From positions 22,091 through 86,090 of the forward strand of contig CAZYQC010000008.1 of the NCBI GenBank assembly GCA_964649815.1: a DNA stretch of 64,000 bases, given 5' to 3'. This document shows, piece after piece, positions 17,905-26,660 of this stretch. The notes under the pieces were generated by a model. The model was not told where the DNA came from and did not search any database. It was given only the letters and a program-made list of their open reading frames with translations. Within the stretch, counting starts at the first letter, position 1. The number at the start of each line of letters is the position of its first letter. A program made the translations under genes and the position numbers. Source of the stretch: G013214665 sp964649815. GTDB lineage: Bacteria > Pseudomonadota > Alphaproteobacteria > Rhodobacterales > Rhodobacteraceae.

Positions 17905-20651
17905 CCTACGGACCCCTCGAAACCGTCGGCGACATCGATATTGTCGCCGAATTCCCCCTGAGCGCCGGGCAATTTCGCTGCTGGTTCACCAACCAGATGC
18001 GCCCCGGCACGCCTGCACTGAATGTCTCGGTGCGGTGGGAGCTGAACGGATCGCTGCAAACGTCAAATCTAGAGCGCGCCTTTCAAACCGTCATCGAACG
18101 CCATGAAATCTTGCGCACCCGCTTTTTGGATGCCCCAAACGCGCCAGTTCAGCAGGTGATGCAAAGCGCAGCCTTTAAACTGCACAGCGTTGATATCCGC
18201 GCGGTGCCAGAGGCAGACCAAAAAGAGCGGGTCGAGGAAATCGCGAAAGAGTTCTGCGCAAGACCTTTTGACCTTGGGACACCCGGCCTTATTCGCGCGT
18301 CGTTGATCCGCTTGACAGCTGAACGCGCGATTGTCGTGTTGGTTGTTCATCGCATCTGCTTTGACGGATATTCCATTGGTGTTTTAGGGCGCGAAGTTGG
18401 CCAAATTGCTCAGGCGCTCGAGGCAGGTCAGGACCACGACCTGCCTGATTTGCCATTGCAATACGGCGATTTCACATTGTGGCAGGATGAGTTCTTTGCT
18501 TCTGGCGTTCTCGAAGAAGAAACTACGTATTGGCAAAACCAACTGCGGGATATGCCGTACTTTGCGCTCGAGCCCGACAAGCCTAGACCAGCGGTGCGTG
18601 GCGTAAAAGGCGCATCGGTCAAACAGCAACTGCCATCTGACTTTGGCGCCAAACTGGAAACGGCGGCCAAGGCATTGGAAGTTTCACAATTTGCGCTGGG
18701 TGCCTCGGTGTTTTCCGCCTGCCTAAGCCGGATCAGCGGGGCCAAGGACATCGTCTTTGGGTGCCAGGTCTCAGGCCGCCACGCGGTCGAGCTTGAACCG
18801 CTTATAGGCATGTTGACCAACAATCTGGTCTTGCGTTTGCCAGCCGGACCAAACGCGACCTTCGCTGATCATATCAAACGGTCAACGCAAACGATCCAAG
18901 ACGCGTTGATGCACCAAAATCTCCCGTTCAATGTCCTGGTCGAGAAACTCAATCCACCGCGCGATCCCTCGCGCACACCACTGGTATCCGTGAACTTTGG
19001 TCTTCAGAGCGTGTTCATGGAGACCAAGCAATATGGCGATTTTGAGCTGCGGTCGACGCCATCGCATGAGCCTGGCGCGTATTACGATCTGAATTTTGCC
19101 GTGATGAGCCGTCCAACAGGCTGGCAGTTAAACCTAGAGTATTCCGCGGACCTTTTCGAAGAAGACACGGCGCGCGGTATCATCGATACGGTTGCAGCGG
19201 CATTTGACCTGCTGTTTGCAGATCAAAACGCGACGCTCGACCAGCTGGAACTGCCCGCATCTCTCCAAGATCGGACCGCGCGCAACCGTGCGACCGAGAT
19301 TGCGATGGAACGTGCATTGATGGCGCATAGATACGTCGCAGACGTATTTGTGGCAAAAACCAAAAACAGCTTTTACGGCTACATCGTGCCCCAAAACACT
19401 GGGAATCTGCCGCTGGAAACGCTGGCTTCGCGGGTTTTGGCTGACCTGGACGCCGATGCAGATTTGGCAGAGCTTATGGGGCTGAGTGTTTTGGCCGCCC
19501 TGCCGCGCGACGAAAACGGCAACGTCGACAGCCGATCTTTGCGCCCGCCGCAGGGTCGGATCAAACGCAAAGCAGACACCGTTCAGACCGATGACATCGA
19601 AGCACAGCTCAAGCGTGACTGGTGCGAATTGCTAGACGTCCCATCGGTGGATCCATCCGACAACTTTTTCGATCTTGGCGGCCATTCCGTTTTGATGTTG
19701 CGTTTACTTGTCCGGCTGCAAGAGCGCTGGAAAGTAGACGTAGAAATTGGGGAGGTGTTTGAAAACGCGCGCCTCGCAGATTTTGTAGAACTGATCAAAT
19801 CCAAAAAGTCGGTTGAACCAACCGAGCCCGAGAAAGACTGGCGGGTCATCCGTATTTCGAAAGATGGCGAAGGCGTGCCGTTGGTCGCCGTTAACAACGC
19901 AGCAACCGCCCAGGCGTTTGCGGCCGAACCTGCGTACAACCGTGCAACGGAATGTGTGCGTGTCCACGAAAACGGGCGCGGCTACATGCCAGAGCCGACG
20001 ACGCATTTTGAGGACGTTGCCGCCGAGTACGCCGAAGTGATCCAAAAGGCGCATCCAACGGGCCCTGTCGTGCTGTACGGAAATTGCGTACACGGAAACC
20101 TTGCGCTGGAGGCCGCGCGCCTTCTTCGTGACAACGGCACCGAGGTCGCCGGCGTTGTCATGAAAGACGTGTGGGAGCCGGGATATACAGAACGCCTCAA
20201 GAATTCCCGGCTTTTGAACCTGCGCGAAAAGCTCAACAGTGTGCGCGTGCGGTTCAATTCAATGCGCCGGGGCGAGCTATCGGCGACCGCATTCTTTGGC
20301 AGCTATCGCGCCGTCCGTGCCACGGGTGTCCTGCAAGTCATGCAGGCCTTGGGGTTGATCGACCGGGTCCGGCTAAGCGATCTGGAGCAAGACCAGGAAC
20401 GGTTTATCAAGCTTGTGTCCAGCCTGCGCGACCGGTATCGCCCGCGTCCAATCGATTTCCCCGTCTTGCATATTGTCACCGAGGCCACTCCGCAAAGCGC
20501 CGGGTTCTCGCCCTCTATCGGATGGGAAGACATCGTCGCGCCAAACCAACTTCGCACGGTTTACCTAGAGCAAGCCAAAGTCGTCAGCGGAAAGCGGTAT
20601 GGCATAGACGGCATGGTGACCGAAATCGAAACATTCCTGAACGGCGCATAG
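17901..20651 (+). CDS. Terminal NRPS protein: variant C, vestigial A, PCP, Cys-type TE
   Basis: 916 residues, coupled to the megasynthase by GTGA. C domain about 15-450, with RHEILRTRF intact but the catalytic motif reading HRICFDG (His150, Arg151): the second, catalytic His is replaced. Residues about 475-555 match only the C-terminal subdomain of an A domain (MERALMAHRYVADV through ENGNVDSRSLRPP); the core subdomain with A1-A7 motifs is absent and the A10 Lys position is Asn541. PCP follows with Ser596 in DLGGHSVLML. The last 260 residues form a thioesterase-type alpha/beta hydrolase with GNCVHG (Cys729, His731) where GXSXGG is usual, and Asp756 in MKDVWEP; the C-terminal region that normally holds GDH has GKR and no His. 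It is expected to receive the chain from PCP2 and release it, by a mechanism that cannot be the textbook one. The reading frame is fully open, so it is not a plain pseudogene. Confidence 0.88.
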   Translation: MTYGPLETVGDIDIVAEFPLSAGQFRCWFTNQMRPGTPALNVSVRWELNGSLQTSNLERAFQTVIERHEILRTRFLDAPNAPVQQVMQSAAFKLHSVDIRAVPEADQKERVEEIAKEFCARPFDLGTPGLIRASLIRLTAERAIVVLVVHRICFDGYSIGVLGREVGQIAQALEAGQDHDLPDLPLQYGDFTLWQDEFFASGVLEEETTYWQNQLRDMPYFALEPDKPRPAVRGVKGASVKQQLPSDFGAKLETAAKALEVSQFALGASVFSACLSRISGAKDIVFGCQVSGRHAVELEPLIGMLTNNLVLRLPAGPNATFADHIKRSTQTIQDALMHQNLPFNVLVEKLNPPRDPSRTPLVSVNFGLQSVFMETKQYGDFELRSTPSHEPGAYYDLNFAVMSRPTGWQLNLEYSADLFEEDTARGIIDTVAAAFDLLFADQNATLDQLELPASLQDRTARNRATEIAMERALMAHRYVADVFVAKTKNSFYGYIVPQNTGNLPLETLASRVLADLDADADLAELMGLSVLAALPRDENGNVDSRSLRPPQGRIKRKADTVQTDDIEAQLKRDWCELLDVPSVDPSDNFFDLGGHSVLMLRLLVRLQERWKVDVEIGEVFENARLADFVELIKSKKSVEPTEPEKDWRVIRISKDGEGVPLVAVNNAATAQAFAAEPAYNRATECVRVHENGRGYMPEPTTHFEDVAAEYAEVIQKAHPTGPVVLYGNCVHGNLALEAARLLRDNGTEVAGVVMKDVWEPGYTERLKNSRLLNLREKLNSVRVRFNSMRRGELSATAFFGSYRAVRATGVLQVMQALGLIDRVRLSDLEQDQERFIKLVSSLRDRYRPRPIDFPVLHIVTEATPQSAGFSPSIGWEDIVAPNQLRTVYLEQAKVVSGKRYGIDGMVTEIETFLNGA

Positions 20652-20655
20652 CTGT

Positions 20656-21369
20656 TCAGGAAACGCTCACCAACAAATCGTCCGGGCATTCCACGATGTC
20701 CGGCATGGGTTCGTCAGCGTCTTTGATTGCCACCGCACCAACCGTGTCAGGCCCCAGATCCAAATGAAAAAGCGCCCAATCCGACGCCGCCCCAAGCCGC
20801 GGATGGACGTGGCGCATCAGCGCTGGCTCTGACGGCGACAGCGAAACACTGAAATCCGCGAGTGGGAATGACAGCCCTTCGCCAATCTGTTTCACCACCG
20901 CCTCTTTCCTGGTCCAACAGCGAAAGAAACCCTGAGGCCACTGGGATGTTGGCAAGGCATTAAGCTCCGCCACTTCTGCCGTTGAAAAGAACCTGTCTGC
21001 AACGCCCGTTTCAATGGGTTTGATGTGTTCAATATCGACGCCGAGGTTTTTCTCTGGATGGATAGCCAGGCATGCGATGTCATTGGTGTGACTCAGGTTA
21101 AAGAACGGCCCGTTTGCCAAAACTGGTTTGCCGTTCTGACCGTAGTCAAACTGCACTTTGCGCGCGTCGGCACCAATCCAGCGTCCGAGCAATGTTCGAA
21201 GATGACTGCGACCATTGATGTATCTGACGCGATCTCGATCATAAACGAAACGGTCTGCGCGGGCGGCTTCGTCAGCACTTAGGCTGCGCGCGGCCTGTTC
21301 CGTACTTTCTTGTGACTGATCCAGCCGCCAAAAATAGAGCTGCGCATTTGATCTTTGATCGGCTGTCAT
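20656..21369 (-). CDS. Sfp-type 4'-phosphopantetheinyl transferase
   Basis: Transfers phosphopantetheine from CoA to the carrier Ser of PCP/ACP domains; 237 residues, the usual Sfp-type length. Seen: the pseudo-dimeric fold with FDYGQNGKPVLANGPFFNLSH about residue 80-100 (kept as two motifs, YGQNGKP and FFNLSH), the metal-binding LGVDIEHI (Asp, Glu), and WTRKEAVVKQIGEGLSFPL with the conserved W-KEA-K element. The ATG has a good GAGG site. It converges on the terminal NRPS gene with only four bases between stops, and is the last gene of a minus-strand run headed by the Wzy-like gene. It is the evident activator of the four carrier domains next door. Confidence 0.94.
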   Translation of the reverse strand: MTADQRSNAQLYFWRLDQSQESTEQAARSLSADEAARADRFVYDRDRVRYINGRSHLRTLLGRWIGADARKVQFDYGQNGKPVLANGPFFNLSHTNDIACLAIHPEKNLGVDIEHIKPIETGVADRFFSTAEVAELNALPTSQWPQGFFRCWTRKEAVVKQIGEGLSFPLADFSVSLSPSEPALMRHVHPRLGAASDWALFHLDLGPDTVGAVAIKDADEPMPDIVECPDDLLVSVS

Positions 21370-21404
21370 AGCAGCCTCATATCATCAAAATCGGGGCCGC
21401 GCAC

Positions 21405-22565
21405 TTACTTTGCTGGCTGACGCAATTGCATGCTGCCAAAAGGCTGAAGCTCGGTCGGAAGCAGACGATTTACACCCTCAACAAACGCTCCTTCGCTAAA
21501 GCGTTTCGCATGAATGGTGAAAACATCGGATGGCGCGTCGGCAAGATCGCTCTCTTCGAAAGCACGGACCGCGTTCGCCAACCCATCGACCGATTGATCC
21601 TTGAACAACATCCCAGTCCGCCCGTCCACAACGGTATCAAGCGCACCGCCGCGACCATACGCGATCACAGGGCGCCCGGACGCCATCGCTTCGACTGGAA
21701 CAATGCCAAAATCCTCTTCTCCCGGGAACACGAGTGCTTTGCAGCGGGCCAAATGGTGTTTGAGCGTGTCAAATGGCACTTTGCCCATGAACGTCACATT
21801 GTCAGGCGCAGTCTTTGCCAACCGTGCCCGTTGCTTTTCAGAGCCACCGATAACCAAAAGCGGAAGACCAAGCTTGCGAAATGCTTCGACTGCAAGGTCA
21901 GGGCGTTTGTAGGGCGCAAGCTCGCCCGCCCAAAGATAGTAATCGCCAATTTCCGCCTCGGGTGCAGGCGCGAAGGCGTCCACATCGACCGGTGGATGCA
22001 CGACCTCAGATTCCCGACGCCAGTATTTTCTGATGCGGTTGGCCACATGGTGCGAATTGGCGGCAAAAGCATCGACCCGAGCGGCACTTGTCACGTCCCA
22101 CATACGCAGATTGTGCGACAATAGCGGCATCATAGTGCGTGACAGCAAACCAGCGTTTTCACGATAAATGTGATACTGATCCCAAAGGTAGCGCATAGGC
22201 GAATGGCAATAACACAGGTGATACGCATCCGGTGACACGATCACGCCTTTGGCTGGACCAGCCTCGCTTGAAATGACCAGATCGTAACCTGTCAGATCAA
22301 GCTGTTCCAAAGCGCGCGGCATGAACGGCAGATAGGATTGATACAATCGCTTTGCCATCGGCAAGCGGCCCACGGATGTCTCGATCACGCGATGGGCATT
22401 TATGGTCGCGCTCATTGCATTTGGATCATAAACGTGGGTGAAAATGTCCGCGTCCGGGAACATGCGGCACAACGCTTCGAGGACCTTCTCGCCCCCGCGC
22501 ATGCCGACCAACCAATAGTGAACCAGCGCGACCCGTGGCTTTGTTTTGGAAGAAAAATCAAACAT
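21405..22565 (-). CDS. Glycosyltransferase family 4
   Basis: GT-B fold retaining glycosyltransferase, 386 residues, cytoplasmic. Seen: VALVHYWLVGMRGGEKVLEA at the N-terminus, LCYCHSPMRYLWDQY in the acceptor domain, LWAGELAPYKRPDLAVEAF at the start of the donor domain, and EDFGIVPVEAMASGRPVIA, the EX7E-type nucleotide-sugar site. The pattern resembles WbaZ-type mannosyltransferases by general character, but the sugar is not certain. The ATG at 22565 sits inside the last codons of the Wzz/BY-kinase gene (8-base overlap) after a GGAAGGAAGA site; a longer in-frame start would overlap it more. Part of the Wzy, Wzz, GT, PPTase run. Confidence 0.9.
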   Translation of the reverse strand: MFDFSSKTKPRVALVHYWLVGMRGGEKVLEALCRMFPDADIFTHVYDPNAMSATINAHRVIETSVGRLPMAKRLYQSYLPFMPRALEQLDLTGYDLVISSEAGPAKGVIVSPDAYHLCYCHSPMRYLWDQYHIYRENAGLLSRTMMPLLSHNLRMWDVTSAARVDAFAANSHHVANRIRKYWRRESEVVHPPVDVDAFAPAPEAEIGDYYLWAGELAPYKRPDLAVEAFRKLGLPLLVIGGSEKQRARLAKTAPDNVTFMGKVPFDTLKHHLARCKALVFPGEEDFGIVPVEAMASGRPVIAYGRGGALDTVVDGRTGMLFKDQSVDGLANAVRAFEESDLADAPSDVFTIHAKRFSEGAFVEGVNRLLPTELQPFGSMQLRQPAK

Positions 22566-24792
22566 GAGCCATCTTCCTTCCCGCGCCGTAGGTGTACCCA
22601 TAGTTGCCCATCCGCGCGGCCTCTTCTGGATCCACGCGCGTCAGCACGTGACCCCGCACCCGAATGTTCACCTGCCGCAGCTTGGACAAACACCGTTTGA
22701 CCGCCGATCTTTGCGTCCGATCGTGACGCACAAGAAGGATGTGTTCATCAACCGCGCACGCCACTGTTGTGGCATCGGCTACCGGCAGGATCGGGGGGCA
22801 GTTAACAAGAACAAGATCGTAGTATTTCTTCAATTCTTCGATTGTCTCATTCAACCATTCTGCTGAAATCATATCGGACGTGTCGGGCTGCAATGACCGG
22901 TTGGTAAGGACGTCGAAACCACAGCCCGTTTCCGTATAGACGGCGTCCAGCACATCGCAGCGACCTTCTAGAACGTCCTGCATATCGTGGGTCATGTCCC
23001 ACTTGAACTGTGTTTGCAGAGAGTTCTGGCGGACATCGCAATCGATCACCACGACAAGTTTGTCCGACTTTTCAACGACATTCGCCAAAAGCGCCGTCAT
23101 GACCGTTTTGCCTTCGCCCTCTAAGGCGGACAAGAACGCTAGGCTGCGCGACGCGCTGTCTTCGCTACCCAATTGCAGCCAATTGCGGACAGATTTCACG
23201 TTTTCGGCCAGCTCTCCCATCGGATAGCGGTTGAGCTCGATCAGCGCATCTTGATAGCTGCGCCATTTCCGTTCTTGCAGAATGCTCAGAACCGGCGCGC
23301 CTGTATCTTGTTCCAGATCGCTCATGGAATGATACGTGGCTTGAACCAGGCTGCGATAGACGATGATCGACAGACCAAAGGCAAAGCCAATCAGGATACC
23401 GACGACGGCCATGAGTTTGGGGCGCGGTGCAGACGGACGACCTGGGATCAACGCACGCTCGATAATGCGGGCTTCGGCTTGCTGGAACTGCTCTTGCGTG
23501 CTGGTTTCAGCAAAACGGGACAACAGCTCGGCATGGGCCAGACGGGCGGCGCCAGCTGCACGTTCCAGTTGGCGCAGACCGTTCGATGCGCGGGAAATGG
23601 TCAAGTATTGCGCTTCGGCGTCTTCAAGGCTGGACTGCATTGTCTGAGCCCGTGCGCGCGCAATTTCCAACTCATTGCCTTGCGCGACCAATGCACGCTC
23701 GAACTCGCGGTTGAGCAAGTCGTCAACGTCGTCAATCCGTTGCGCAATTTCGACGCGCTTAAAATGCGTTTCGTCAAACCGCTCGGCCCATTGGGCGTCG
23801 TCTTGTCTGAGACGCGCGCGCTGGGCCAGCAATTCATCAATCAGAGAGCTGGTGAACATGGTGCCAAGCGTTTCAAAGCCGCGCTCTTCAAACAGCTTTG
23901 CCGTTTCTTTGTATTGCGCTTCTGCTACCACGAGATCGACGCGCGTTTGGATCAACTGGTCGTTCAATTGTTCGACGCGGCGCGTGATCAGCTCCAGGCT
24001 TGTGCCGAATTGGCCAAAGCTGCTTGCGCGATAATCTTCAACCGCTGCTTCCGCTTCTTCCACCTGAAGGGCCAGCGTGTCGATCCGTTCTTCGATCCAG
24101 CCGTTCGCCTGTTTTGCGGTGCGCTGGCGCGCGGCCAATTGATCGTCGATGTAAACTTCTGCCATCGTGCCGGCGAGTGTCGCAGATGTTGTGGGCACCG
24201 GCGTCTTGGCGATGATGGAAATCGTGAAAGAGTCATTGTCGCGCACGACACTTGTTTTCTTGCGAATGGCCCAGATCAAACGATCAATACGCGCCTGCGC
24301 TTCGGCCTCGGACAATTCGTCCTCTGCGCCGAACGCAAAGGGCATGATGCGGGCGAATTGATCTTGCAACGTATCAAAAAGCGATAATCCCGTTTCAGCC
24401 GGATCTATTGGATTGAGCGCTTCGGGATCGATCGCGTCCACCGCGATAACCACATTCTCTAGAAACAGGTTGGATCGCATAATTGCGATCTCACTCGCGA
24501 CAACTTGGTCGCTAAGCTCAAGGTTCCCGACAAGCTGCTGACCTTCCAGCAAAACCCGTTCGCGCGGGTCCAACAGGACCTTGGACACTGACGTGTATGA
24601 TGGGGTGATCTGCGACGCGGCAAAAAGAAAAACGGTGCCAAAAAAGAGGCTGAAGAACAGAACAATGAATCTGCCCTTCCACAGCGCGCGCATGAGGTCT
24701 TGAAGATCAATGGCGTCTTGATCCTGCGTTTCAATCGACACAGGTTCAAATCCCGCCTCCAAGAGGTTTGTGCGTACAGACTTCATACCCAT
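22558..24792 (-). CDS. Wzz/GumC-type chain-length regulator fused to BY-kinase
   Basis: Polysaccharide co-polymerase with a C-terminal cytoplasmic tyrosine kinase, about 744 residues. Seen: N-terminal Wzz domain with membrane helix VLFFSLFFGTVFLFA (about 50-65), a long periplasmic region rich in coiled coil (LQVEEAEAAVEDY, ELEIARARAQTMQ), the Pro-rich GRPSAPRPKLMAVVG before the second helix, then a P-loop domain: Walker A in SALEGEGKT, Walker A' VVVIDCDVRQ, and a Walker B-like VLVNCPP. The tail carries clustered tyrosines (GNYGYTYGAG). It governs polymer length and export through autophosphorylation. Odd: the Walker B Asp (usually DTPP) is Asn. Start taken as ATG 24792; ATG 24786, two codons later, is equally possible. 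Confidence 0.9.
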   Translation of the reverse strand: MGMKSVRTNLLEAGFEPVSIETQDQDAIDLQDLMRALWKGRFIVLFFSLFFGTVFLFAASQITPSYTSVSKVLLDPRERVLLEGQQLVGNLELSDQVVASEIAIMRSNLFLENVVIAVDAIDPEALNPIDPAETGLSLFDTLQDQFARIMPFAFGAEDELSEAEAQARIDRLIWAIRKKTSVVRDNDSFTISIIAKTPVPTTSATLAGTMAEVYIDDQLAARQRTAKQANGWIEERIDTLALQVEEAEAAVEDYRASSFGQFGTSLELITRRVEQLNDQLIQTRVDLVVAEAQYKETAKLFEERGFETLGTMFTSSLIDELLAQRARLRQDDAQWAERFDETHFKRVEIAQRIDDVDDLLNREFERALVAQGNELEIARARAQTMQSSLEDAEAQYLTISRASNGLRQLERAAGAARLAHAELLSRFAETSTQEQFQQAEARIIERALIPGRPSAPRPKLMAVVGILIGFAFGLSIIVYRSLVQATYHSMSDLEQDTGAPVLSILQERKWRSYQDALIELNRYPMGELAENVKSVRNWLQLGSEDSASRSLAFLSALEGEGKTVMTALLANVVEKSDKLVVVIDCDVRQNSLQTQFKWDMTHDMQDVLEGRCDVLDAVYTETGCGFDVLTNRSLQPDTSDMISAEWLNETIEELKKYYDLVLVNCPPILPVADATTVACAVDEHILLVRHDRTQRSAVKRCLSKLRQVNIRVRGHVLTRVDPEEAARMGNYGYTYGAGRKMAHV

Positions 24793-25034
24793 CCGTTGCC
24801 TGGACACACGACCGAAACACTGGCCGCACGGTATTCAAAGATGTCCCATTTTCGCCATTTGCGGCGCCGGCCCATCCATTCGAATACGCTAATCCAAGCC
24901 TTCCCTAATAGTTCTCACAATCAAAGCCACACACCCAAAAAGTAGTATTCTCAGGCGTCCGAGGACGGTCAAGTTTGCGCCCAATTTTGGCCAAATTCGC
25001 GGAAAAATACGGATTTTTGTCGGACAATAGCGCT

Positions 25035-26477
25035 CTAGGCGGCAAACTGTTTCGACATCGTGGTTAAGCGTCTGAGTTGGTGTGCTTGCGCATTTTGAGT
25101 CGCAAGATTCGTTCCTCGGGCAAGCCCGGTCGCCAAACCAGCACAGGCGAAAAAGGCCAGGCCCAAATCCGGTGTTGCGTTGGTCAACATGGACGACAGC
25201 AGCCAAGCAAAACACGCGACTTTCAAACCAGCGAGCGTCGCACTGCGTTCATCATGCGCGCCCCCGCCGGACGACAAGCGCAAGAGCGACAGCAGGAACA
25301 AACCAAAGAGGAACGTGCCAATCGCGCCAACACTTGCCAATGTCGCAAATAGCCAACTTGAGGCACGCACGCTGCCCAATCCGGCCCCCAGACCGTAGGT
25401 CTCGACAAAGTTGGTAAACGCCTGCGTGTTCCAACTCATGCGTTCGACACCAGAGGATCCTTCAAGCTTTCCAAAGAGGGCGCGATCAAAGAAGGTTTTC
25501 ACAGGTTCAAGCAGTTCATACGCGCTCGCCAGAACAATACCAAGCAGCCAAAGCGACACAAAAGACGCTGACAACACTGCAAAGCCGCGGCGCGAGACGC
25601 GTGACCTCAAGTTGCCAAGGATCACCACAAAGCCAAAGCAAAAGATGAACGCGACGAAAGACACATACGCCGCCGAAGACGTGCTTCGCAGGACGGCGAT
25701 CATCGTTAGGATCATCATGACGCCAGCGATGCGCGAACGCGGGCGCAGCAACCAATATTGCAGCCAGAACGCAAAAAGACCGAGCGAGTAGTAGCCAAAA
25801 CTACTCGCCTCGGGAAAGCCGCCGATCATGCGCTTGATCCCGGCCATGCGGACGTCTGACAGGATTGCATAATTTGCCGTACGGATCGGATCGAGAAGAT
25901 CTTTCAGACCCGCCGCAAAAGCCGCAACATCGAGCCATCCCAGCGCAACATTCGTGAGCCCGGCAACCAACATCGCCGTCACAATGGGCCGAGGGTCTGG
26001 CGTTCGACGCAAAACAGTGGCCAGCGCAAAGAACACGCTGACGCCGAGAACCAAACGGAAGAGCTGGGTCAAGTTACCAGTGGTTGGCCCAAGCGGAACG
26101 GAAACAACACTTGTCCCGCTGATCGCCCGCGAGATCGCGAACACCTCGGTCCCGCCTCGGAACAGCGTGGGAAAGAGAAGCGTCGCGATAATGCCAAAAG
26201 CCGCATAGAGCATAAGCCAAAAGCCCGGCTGACCGAACCGCATGGATCCAGCTATCATCGCACCGCCACTGCGGCGCACCAAGACCAGCATAAAGAGCAT
26301 CAAGGCCGCCACGTCAGCCAACAAAAGCGAGGCATTGCCCGCAGCGGGCAAGTTTAGTGCGGCCGCCGCGCCAAATGGTGTCGCCAGAAAGAACACCCAA
26401 AGACCACGCTGAGGCCCCGCCACCAACAACGCGGCCAGCAGAAAAATCGCAAATGCGGATGAGGCGACAAATTCCAT
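25035..26477 (-). CDS. Wzy/O-antigen ligase-like polymerase
   Basis: Polytopic inner-membrane protein of 480 residues with about 12 hydrophobic segments and a large loop in the second half (about 320-370, FFDRALFGKLEGSSGVERM), the layout of O-antigen polymerases and ligases. Such enzymes join flipped repeat units in the periplasm. Sequence identity in this family is low, so the call rests on topology, the loop with an Arg-containing motif and the neighbours Wzz, GT4 and, across the NRPS genes, Wzx and ExoY. First gene of its minus-strand run; 242 bases without a recognisable feature separate it from the Wzz gene. Confidence 0.78.
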   Translation of the reverse strand: MEFVASSAFAIFLLAALLVAGPQRGLWVFFLATPFGAAAALNLPAAGNASLLLADVAALMLFMLVLVRRSGGAMIAGSMRFGQPGFWLMLYAAFGIIATLLFPTLFRGGTEVFAISRAISGTSVVSVPLGPTTGNLTQLFRLVLGVSVFFALATVLRRTPDPRPIVTAMLVAGLTNVALGWLDVAAFAAGLKDLLDPIRTANYAILSDVRMAGIKRMIGGFPEASSFGYYSLGLFAFWLQYWLLRPRSRIAGVMMILTMIAVLRSTSSAAYVSFVAFIFCFGFVVILGNLRSRVSRRGFAVLSASFVSLWLLGIVLASAYELLEPVKTFFDRALFGKLEGSSGVERMSWNTQAFTNFVETYGLGAGLGSVRASSWLFATLASVGAIGTFLFGLFLLSLLRLSSGGGAHDERSATLAGLKVACFAWLLSSMLTNATPDLGLAFFACAGLATGLARGTNLATQNAQAHQLRRLTTMSKQFAA

Positions 26478-26660
26478 TCACCTCTTAGGCAACAGGTGCA
26501 GCCCGTTGGTCAACGATGGCCCAAAATATGACCGAAATTGTCGACCCGGCGTGTCGATACCGTCTAAGCACTCCGCTCTGTTTCCAGATTGGGAACAGTC
26601 GGAAATTCCGTTCTCGGCACTGCTTTTCTGTGCCAGGATGCGTTGAACAAGGCTTTTTTC
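26478..26660. promoter_or_regulatory. Divergent promoter region, polymerase/glycanase
   Basis: 183 bases between the divergent Wzy-like and glycanase genes, so promoters for both must lie here. An imperfect dyad CTGTTTCC (26578-26585) / GGGAACAG (26591-26598) with a 5-base spacer and one mismatch is the only symmetrical element noticed. No confident -35/-10 pair. Confidence 0.35.

Noticed and set aside
17901..20651. Terminal NRPS gene as a pseudogene
   Set aside because: Several catalytic motifs are altered, but the frame is open over 916 codons, the PCP is intact and coupling to the megasynthase is preserved, which fits modified function better than decay.
23173..24387. 404-codon open frame on the plus strand within the Wzz/BY-kinase gene
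   Set aside because: Antisense to a complete, recognisable gene; low-complexity translation without family signals.
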